36,973 bases of DNA, from assembly GCA_003640385.1 (NCBI GenBank), contig RCAB01000572.1:1-36973 (forward strand). The letters run 5' to 3'. The position numbers were made by a program, and so were the translations under genes. The notes beneath the pieces were generated by a model. The model worked only from the letters and a program-made list of their open reading frames with translations. It did not search any database and had not been told where the DNA came from. Position 1 is the first letter of the stretch; every line of letters starts with the position of its first letter. This document shows positions 11,501-22,100 of this stretch, in pieces. Source of the DNA: Setaria digitata. Taxonomy: Eukaryota; Nematoda; Chromadorea; Rhabditida; Setariidae.

Positions 11501-14500
11501 AAGATGAGTGATTCCGTATATATATATATATATATATACGGAATCACTATATATACGGAATATATATATATATATATACGGAATCACTTATATATATACC
11601 TATGTACATGATATATCTAGATCTGCTTTTCTTTATTCCATTGAAGAGAATTTTTTTAATGAAAGCGAAAAGTTTAAAGATTAATAAAAACACCAGAGCC
11701 TTTTAAAAGCAATTAAATTTTTCATCAAAAGACTCAGTAAAAATTTGCCCTAAATTATTACTTTTAGGTTCAAAATTATTTAAATTGTCCATTGATTAAT
11801 TAGAATTTGAGAAATGAAAGTGTGTATATGAGCAAACAACACTTCATCTCACTTAATCTAACTGATTCTGAGAATTAAGCTTTATAGTGAAATTGTTAGT
11901 AAGTCATACTGCTTTTTCTCTCTTAGTTACTCATTAAAGTGTAAAGAAAATTCACTGAAAGAATTTGAAATTTTGGAAATTAGCATTTAATTCATTTTGA
12001 AAAAAAAAAAGATTTTAAAAAAGTAAAATATTCTAGCATGGATTGATTGTTCAGCTTTGCAGCACATTATAGTGATCCAATCTGTCATAAACTTTGAAAG
12101 GATTATTTTGCTAGTTACTAAGTCAATTAAGTGATTAAATTTTCGAACAATTTTAATTTTTTGAATTATTTAGAAAGATCAAAATCTGATTCGAATACAC
12201 TCCCAGGTCAAATAAGCGAAGAAAGGGGAAGGAAAAAGTAGATACGGTAATAATTTGAACTTGAATTAGTGTATATCAGAAAACTAAGTTTTCGCCAAAT
12301 AATGATGTCATCTAAATGAGCTTAAAAGATATTCGAGATTAGAATATAAGTCTTTTTATTTTAAAAAAAAAAAAAATAAATCAATAAAAAAATTCTAATA
12401 AATTTCAACTAGCAAATAATGAGTTAAAAGTTTAAAAAGTATTTCGTTTTCAAAACATTCAATTTTACCTATTTCTAATCAAATTCCTTCAATGTTAGGA
12501 CAAAAATAATCATAATGATAACACTGATAAGTTAATAAAAACTACTCTAACAAAAATGATAATTTGTCAGCTTGCCAATTTTATATATTTTTAAAATCCA
12601 TTTTAAACTGATAAATTTGTTCAGAATGTTATTCATTACTAATTGCTGACAGTGTTTACCGAAGGAAACGATGATTATAAATGCCGTAATAGCAGTGCAC
12701 GGAGCATCCCAACTTAAAATTAACGATAATTTTTCTACCGGATCACACGCAACGTTTGAATACTTAGTCCACGTATCCTCCAACGTGAAAAGCATTAATA
12801 TACCAATACCTAAAATTTCACAATTATTATATTTATTTATTTTTTTCATATTCAGTTATTATACTTTAGCATAATTTGTAGCAGTTGAAATAATCAATCA
12901 ATTGAAAGTTGAATGAAAGAAATTATTTTGAATGATGCAAAAAAATGAATAAAATAATGCCATTTTTTTCCCAAATCTACCATAATTTTTACTAGGTTTC
13001 AGGTTATTCCCTCTTGACTCTTTTTAAACGATAAGCAAAAATATTCGCATTTAAATAATTCTTTTAGTTAAAAGAATACAATGGAACTTTTCTTGATCAG
13101 TTAAATTTGCTTGTTATTACTAATTAATTTTTACAAGATTCTATTAATTAACATCATATCGACAAAAAAAATGCTTGACCGTGAGAGTAACGGCAAAGCA
13201 ACCCAAATTAAATAAAATTTTAAAATTAATCTACCGATAAGAACAAAGAAGATAGGAGAGACGATCGCATTAATATAACCTACACCAGTGAGCTGAACAA
13301 AAAAACCGGCCAAACATGAAACGATCAAAATAACACCAATTACAAATCCCAAAACCGGTTTACTCTGCAGAAGAAAAAAAAAATTAAAAATAAAAACAAA
13401 AAGACTGGAGCATTTAGCACTTAAATTAACATTTTAATATGATGAAATAATTTTTTTAATTGGGAAAAAATCCATGCTAATATCCTTCTTCTGGATAAAT
13501 TTGCGATAAGAAATTTCCCAAAATTAGAGCAATACTAAAAAAAAGATTTAACTTTTAAAAGTCGGAAATTAAATAAATAAATAGAAGGAAGAAAAAAACG
13601 ATAAAATTAATTTTTATATTCTGAATTGCAGTGAAATACTTGTTGTTGCTATACTGTTTCCATAAAATAACAATGAAATGCGAAACGCTAACGAAAAAAA
13701 AGCAGTTGGAGAGGAAATCAAAAATTGAAAATCAAAATAATCGTTTTCGACGAATTAATTTGGTGCAAAATGATGCAAATAAATTCGAAATAATATAGCT
13801 AGGTGTAAAGCATTACGAAAGTGTGCTAATTTTGAAAATGCTTAATGAGAGAAATGTAATAAATTTTGTGAAAGCTAATGAAGATAGAAAATGTATTTAC
13901 AAAAATAAATATGAGAATACGTTAATTATTTTCAGTCGTTAACAAACAATTGGTGAATATTTTTTCCGTTTTAAATCTTCGAAAAGTTTGTGAATCATTT
14001 TAACAATTTTCATTTCACTGTTATTTTTCGTTCATTTTTTTTTTTTTTTTTTTTTTTTTTAGCACCTCAAAATTATTACCTGATAACCGTTTACGCCAAA
14101 ACTCGCAATCAAGCATGCAAGCATAAGAAGAGCTGCGGATGGAATTAGCAAATAATGAACGGTTAGTAAACCGGAAACAACTTCACTAGCAAATTCTCGA
14201 TATGACCACCAGTTAATATCTGCATCTACGGTCTGTTGTAGTGCTTCCTCTTCCTCACTCATCTATAACTTTTTTTTTTTTTTTAAATTAATAAAATTTG
14301 AAATTTGCTGATTAATTTTATTTGTTTTAGTTGCTCTTTTTTTTTTTGTTTCCTTCCGCTTTTCTAATTATATGTTTTCATTCAGTTTAAAACTTTTTTT
14401 TTTCACATTCTGCTAATAAATGAAATTTAGAAAAAAAGCTATTGAAATGCTAAAATGTTGATTTTCTTCAGTGCAATTAAGATTATAGTAGAAAGTTTAA

Positions 14501-16102
14501 CACAACTAAAATCATGAGTCTACAAAATTGATTTGATAAATCAAATGTATTAGCTAAGGACATGTATTCATTCTCTATTGGCTACAAATAATAATTTAAT
14601 TCTTTGGATTAAATCTTCAAATTATCGCCAATCACGAATATTTTCAATAATTGGCATTTTTGCATTTTGTTTGGTACTTCTGAGGATAATTTTTTTTATT
14701 ATCAGTTTATCAGCAAATCATTGATATTTCTACATTTAAGTCAGATTTTTTTTTTATAAAGAATTATAAACTGGTTTTGTTCAAATTTCGAAAGTGTAAA
14801 TGATTTTTGATGTTGAAAAGAAAAGAAGCGATCTTAACCTTTCGTACAAACTGTTTAGAGAATTCATCGAGAATTTCAGAACGGAAATTATCTTTAAGTC
14901 TAAAATTAGCGCTCAACGATCGTGCATATGTGATAACACCATCTCCGTCTGTTTCCACACCTATTTCAATGAGTTTTAAATAAGTATTTTATTTAACCTG
15001 CAGCTTTTTTTTTCAGAAAGAAATAAAATTTAATTTGTATGTAAAAATACTAAAGACAAAACTCGAATTCGGATACAGATGGACGTACGGTAATTGCATA
15101 AAATTTCTTGGTTATGTTAATTCCAACGATGAAATGACTTCATAAAAATAAACTTAAAGAGATGAGCTAACTTTAACAAATGTCTTTTAGTTAACAAAAC
15201 AATTTAAAAAAAAAAAAAGAAAGAAAAATAAATATGCATACCACCCATAACAAGTCCAAGAAATAAGCGTGTTATATTTCCAGCATTTTTAGGAGAAATG
15301 ATTGTTTCCGGATAAGTAAGTGTATTTCCTAGATTACTTTCCATGATTTGTTGTATGGGATCATCTTTTCCGGTGCATGTGTCACGACACATTTCAAGCC
15401 ACTGTAATTAGCTTATCAGTTATTACTGATGCAAATTGATGGATGAATGTGCAAGTAGAACAAAATATGCTTCACAAAAAATTTATCAATTTACCTCTGA
15501 AAATCTCTGTTTGTTTCAAAATTATCAACTTTTTTTAAATTAATAAAATCCAGTTAAACAGGATATGGAATCCACGCACAACACGTCATGTTTTCCGAAA
15601 AGTTTTCAAAAAGTCAGCAAAAAAATTGCACACTTTAGCAGCAACATGAGTTTTTCTCGTTGATATTGAAAGTTCAAATCATTATGGGCAATGATATGAT
15701 ATGATAAACTGATAGCTATGCTGTGCTGAGATGCCACTAAGATCAATGTTGTTCAATTCGTTTTTATCTTTTTTTTTTTTTTTTTCTTCAACTTGTCAAA
15801 AAATTATAACATACGCTGTTCTGTAGTGACCAATATTGTTTAAGAAGTTTTCAATTAAATTTTTAACTCACTTTTAAAATTTCTTCCAGATTTTCACTAA
15901 TATATTTCTGTAGAATCTCTCTGACTTGTTTTACAAATAGCCGTTAATTTTAAAATTATGCTTTAAAATAAACCGTTAAATTCATTCGTTCATAACTGAC
16001 AACAATCGATTTTACTGAACGACTTAATTTTCTGAACGAATTTAGCGAATTTTCGGCAATTGCTGAACCATAATTTCTAAAAAGAACAGCAAATAATCGT
16101 AA

Positions 16103-16138
<36 letters not shown>

Positions 16139-19100
16139 AGAGAGGAAAAAAGTCATTGAATTATGTCCTAAAATAATCGTTAAATTCAGTTGTTTCCAAA
16201 TTTATTATACTGAATCAGTGTAAAAAAGTAAAATAATTTTAATCTGATGAATAATTTACTTTGAACGCATAATTATAGCAAATTCAGCTGGCGAATTACG
16301 TCTAACGACATTGTATGCTGGATTTGACCCATTGAAGGCAAGAATACCACGTGTGGTCATTCGCAGATTGCTATGTCCTGAGGCTGGATACTGGTCATTC
16401 AGGCACGAAACGAACGTGTCGATCGGTAGTGAAAGATTTAACCGTTCACGATGGACTATTGGTCCTACCAACGATAGCAATACAAATGCAATTGGAAGAA
16501 GCTGAAATGCAACTGATATGCATAAAATACTATTAATTAGCTATTAATTAGATAGTATTAAGAGAAATATTTTTTTGACGCTAAGTATTAATTAGGTAAT
16601 AGAATGATTAATAGTGTTACCAGAAATAAGGCCTTTTTACTCGGTACAGATCGCCCAAAATACCAAAGGGCCCGGCGAAGTCCAGCTTCAACGAATCGAA
16701 ATGCATACATCTTGTAGACTGGTCTCTCCTCTAAAATCTTTCATTTCTTTTCTATTTTCTTTTTTCTTTTTTTTTTTTTTAAATTCAATAATAAAAGTAT
16801 AAAAAAAATAAAATAAAATCCCATAATAAGTTAAAAGATTATGGAAAAAAAAGAAAAAAAAATTATGCAATAATAATTATTACCTTTTTGCTTAATCTTC
16901 GAAATGTCATTTTTAATAATAGCCCAATGGGTATCAGAGGAGATAAGATCACTGGGCTTACTGAGAGCAAGCTGCATAACAATTTTTCGACAGAGAGAGA
17001 GAGAGAGGAATTTATCGAGATTGGTAAAAAGTTTATATCGAGAGTGCGGTCAAGATTGGCGGACAAAAGTTCTACTTGCAAGTACACAAAACTCTCGAGA
17101 AAAGAAACTGCTACCATTCTCTTCTCTTCCTTTCGTTTCGACCCCGCTTTATTCCCCGCCATCCCCTCCTCTTTCGGAGTATTACTCTTGCTAAGAAGAA
17201 AAAAAAAAAAATTTTTTTTCAAACATACTATCAAGATTTATGGCCTTGAGAAATGGGATGAAAAAATATATATATATACACACATACACACTTATCCAGA
17301 TGCTCTCACCAGAAAAAGAAAAAATTTTCGATCTATCAGTGACACAGTTTAAAATTAAAACTAATTTTCTGTAAACAAACAAGAAAAAAAAACTTTCTGA
17401 ACATCGTCACAGTTTTCGGTTTCAAACATACAAATTTATCAATTGTGACCCGAAATTAAATGAAATCTGTTAGTAATGATAAATAATTTTGCTTTCTTAT
17501 GGTGCTTTTTTTTTTCAAAAATTTTATTTATTTATTTTCTTTTTTGAATTATTTCAACAAAAAAGAGAAGAAAAGAAGGAATTAATATCATTAAATGAAG
17601 TGCGTATATTTTTTAGTGTTTGTTTACTTTTTTTTTTCTGCTATTTTATTTTTTTAAAATATCATCGTCATCAACATCATGATTCATTATTCTCAATTTA
17701 ATGGTTCAGTATTAGAGGAAGGAAATAAATGAGTTAAAGCATTTATTTCTTCCTTGCGATGAATAATTTTTTTTTTTTGGAAAATAAATAAATGGTAGTG
17801 AAAATAAATGTTGTGAGGATAACAAAATTTTCTACTGTTTTATAGAGAAATTATAAGATTAAAACAAAAAGTGGCTCATGGAAATAATTGAATGTATGTT
17901 TACTTATCAATCTATGGTACTTTTTTTTTAAATTGATATCAATATAACTAATAAAATAAAATGATTATGCCGAAAAATAAATTATACCTCCAGTTATAAA
18001 ATAAATCAAGTCATATCATTTTTAATTAATTTATTAGCGGCTGATTTTATTTTTGTTGCATTTCTATTTATTGCTGACAGATTTTGAAATAAAATCAATC
18101 AGAAATATGAATAATCGGAAACAAAGTGAATCCAAAATGAGGTTATTCAGAAACAAAATTAGAAAAAAAAAAACGAAGCAGAAAAATCAGAAATAGAAAT
18201 ACCAGAAATAAAATAAGTCATAAAAAGACTTACCAAAAATAAAATTGGAAAATAAAAAGAATGAAACCATTAAGAAACAAAATTAATCAAAAATAAGATT
18301 ACGAAAAATAAATCAATTAGAAATGAAATTAGTCGGAAACAAAATCAGTGAGAAATAAAATAAACTAAAAATGAAATTACCAAGATGAAATCAATGAGAA
18401 ATTGAATCAATAGAAACAAAATCAATCAGAAATGGAAAATGAAATTAAACCATTTTTCAATAGGGTAATTTCTCATTTTTATAGTTGTTCTTATTACTTA
18501 TACTATATTTAAAATTTTTGAAAAATGTTTCGGCAGAAACTTACTAATTTTTGATTCAACCTTGATAGTGTCACCATTTGATTTAATTTTTTCTTTCTCT
18601 AATTGCGTCACTTGCAATTCATTTGTAATTCGTCGTACCAACGCTTTACCTGTATTATTTTTCTGATTCGATGACGAGGAAGATTCTGATTCCGGTTCCT
18701 AGAAAGTTTCGTTTAATGCTGTAAATTTATGACAATTTTTTTAATTTATTAAATAAGAACTGAAATTCAGAGCTTTATTCTAGCAAAAATTGAAATTCGA
18801 AGTATTATTTTACATCCAATCAATAATACATTAAAATTACGAAGAATCAGTGGTTATGATTGATAGAAAAATATTGATAACCATAATAATTATAGCAACA
18901 ATTTATTCCCTTCAAATACTTTAAAACAACTATTTTAGGTTCACTGATCGTGTTAAATAATTAGTGGTAAAATGGATTTTTCAACGAAATGAAGTTTATT
19001 TCAAATTAAAAACAAAAATTTGAGAAGTTCCTTTTAAGTGATAATTAGATTAGCTAATTATTAGCTATTACCTCAATATAATTTTGTCTTTGTGAGATAG

Positions 19101-22100
19101 GTGTAAGTGATGCTCCATCTTGGTTGTACAACGGTGGTAGTCGAATTTTTTCCAACGATTTATATTCACCATCCCTTTTGCTTCGTTTACTATTATCACT
19201 ACCACTTAGTGTATCATCACCACCAACAGTGCCAACACCAGTTCCCTGAAATTTAATTAATTAATTTTAAATTTGAATATTGAATTCTTTTTTCTTTCTT
19301 TTTGTTACAATAAAGACCTTTTCCTTTTTTTTCGATTCATTTTTGCAAAAAGACAACATTTATTTATTTATTTATTTACTCCTTGAAATTTACAATTTTT
19401 GAACAAAATTAATTAGCCCTGAATTTAAACATGGAATTCCTTTTCTGACAATTAATTTAGTTTGAAATTCGGACAAATTAATTAATTTCAAACTCAAAAC
19501 CAAAATTTCTTTTCTGTGGTAAACATTTATTTTTCAAATGCATTTCAGTAAAAGACAGTATTATTGCTTTGTAAAATTAAACTTTAAATGTTTTTATGCT
19601 GACTCGAATTTAGATTTTTAATTCAAATACGGGGAACTTAAAAAGCATAGATCATTTAACGATTGTTGCTTTTATATTTTCATTAGGAAATTTATGCTAA
19701 AAAATTTTGCTTTTCTTTCTTTTCATATATCTTTCCATAGTAAATAAATAAACAAAATAAATCTTATAAAAATCCCTAAAATCAAAAACACAACATTTGC
19801 TTTTATCAGTAAAAATGATGACCTGAAATGGACTGAAACCATCAGGGGTCAATGTCGGCCAAATGTTAATTAATGTATTACAACTCTCTTCAATGCATGG
19901 AAAATCACTATCAAATTCCGCTCCATCAATTTCTTTCTACTAATTTTTTTTTTAAACTTTTTGCACGGATCAAAAACAAATTATTTCAAAAAAAGAAGAG
20001 AAAAAGATGAAGCATAGTAACAAAATATATATTTAACTTGAATTGAATTTGAGAAGTATAATTGGTTAAAAAAAATTTTTAATGTGAAACAATTCATAAA
20101 ATTGGAATTTTTTATTTTCTAATTCTTCTTTTTTTTTGCTTTTAATGATTATCTATCACAATTATGCTGTTAATGAGTCAAAAGTTTTATTTTTCTGTTG
20201 TAACAAATAGCAGTACTCTCTGTTTAATAATTCATTGGTTTTAAATTAATTATTAGAAAGCAGTCACTATAAAAACTAATAGATAATTATTTTTTTCTTG
20301 TTTAATAAAGGCAACATTTGCAAATTAGCTGTATTAAACATAAATCAACCAATGATTGTCACTTTTCATCTTTATAATCTTGTGACCATTTCGAAAAATT
20401 TGAAATCTGATTCTGAAATTAAGAAGGGAAAAGAGAGATTTGAAAAATTATTTTCCAAGAAAATCTAAACAGTTACTATATGTATTTGATGAATTTCCTT
20501 AATATAATTAACAAAATGATTTCAAATACAAAAATTTTCACATTAATAAATATTTTTATTAATTTTTTATATTTAATTGTTCGTAAAAATGACATTGCAA
20601 AATAATTGATTATTTAACTGATAAATTGAAATTTCAAAAATTTTATTAGAGATGAAAGCCGTTGTGGCGAATGTGATTGGTTGCGGATAGCAAAATGTTA
20701 CAACAAGGTCATGTCATCTTATCATTATCATTTCACATTTATGGAACTAATTTGAATCACAAATATTAAAACTGATCTGTTAACGACCTTGAATGATGCC
20801 ACAATTCATGCCGCATATTTCATAATTCATTAACATTGTTTGTTACATATTACAGCACACAAACATATAAAAACAAGAAATTATATTTCTTATCATTAAA
20901 AATAAATAAATAAACAATTATTTAATAATATTAGCGAAGGAACTAATTAAGATACTACATATATCTGAATAATTTATGACAAGAATTTTAACTGTTCATT
21001 TTATTTCTTTCTCTACCTCTTTCCTTCTCTTTCTCTCTCTCTCCCTCTCTCGTTCATTATCATTAGCATTTTCGCTTTTTTTTTCTTTTTGTAGACTTCA
21101 GTTATTTTTTTTTCCTGACGAAGCAAAAAAAGCAAATAGTTTTCCATAAAATGATGACCAATAGTTGTAAATTAAGCACTCAGAAATGGATACTACCGCT
21201 AATTACTAAAGTTATGAAGATTAAAACCTTTCTAAGACCCAGTGCTGAAACTGTCTTAGAAATTTTTTTGATTTTTTTTTTTTTTGAGTCTGAATTTTCG
21301 AAACAGTTGCAAAATATTTTTATACAAACTATTTGAATTACTTTGTAATTTGTATTTTATTTGGGCTCGCCGTTAATTTCTTCTTATAATACAATTTTGA
21401 ATTGCATTATCAATTTTCTTAATTTGAGAAATTGCCTGATCCCCAATATTCAGCAGAATCTAAGCACTTGAAACTGAATCAAAATGTAAGCTTTAGTAAA
21501 ATGTTTTCATTTTTTTTTTCATAATTTTGGAAAAATTGCAACATTAAATTTAATTTCATACTCCTTCATCCATATGTTTTCAATTAATTTTATTATTAAA
21601 TGCTAGAAAGTGATAAATGCGTATTACATTATTAATTGCAATTAATAACAGATATATCTACAACTTTATACTTTCACTTCAACCATCCCTTTTTTACATA
21701 ATATTCTCTTTCATATACGCTTTCTTTATTTCAAGTTTTAAATTGATTTATCTATTCATTCTTTATTTCTTCTGCGCCATTATCTCTTTTTTATTCTTTT
21801 TATTATTTTTCCAAAAATGTGTTACAAGAATTTAGATGAAAAATTTAGAAATAAAAAAAAAAAAAATAAGAAATCTAGCAAACATTTCATTAAGATTGAA
21901 AATATTCGAAACAAAAAAGACAAAAAAGGAAAAAAATAATTGAACGAATTTAAATTCCAAATATGATATCAAGAAGAAAAAAATTGAATTTTTTTTTTTT
22001 TTTTTGTAAAATTTTTGCATCAAAATTTTCATTCAAATTCAAGCAATTTATCAGCTGCCAAGGGTTTTTCGTTTACTTGTTTCCCGCATCTTTCAGTTTA

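Larger units (their letters stand above)
16972..18544 (-). other. Intron 4 region with diverged repeats
   Basis: It contains the candidate Arg-rich exon at 17115-17190, short GA runs, poly-T runs and a degenerate AGAAAYAAAAT-type repeat block (about 18080-18450). No other exon was found. Confidence 0.5.

Noticed and set aside
14034..14060. Long T run considered as a retroposed poly-A tail
   Set aside because: No target-site duplication or body of a retroelement is visible beside it; similar runs occur throughout the window.
16888..17352. 154-codon plus-strand open frame and a 123-codon minus-strand open frame over the same DNA
   Set aside because: Neither joins exon 6 in phase by the best acceptor. 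The frame that does (KPSDLISSDTHW and on) lies within a different reading. The long frames result from CT/GA-rich, stop-poor sequence.
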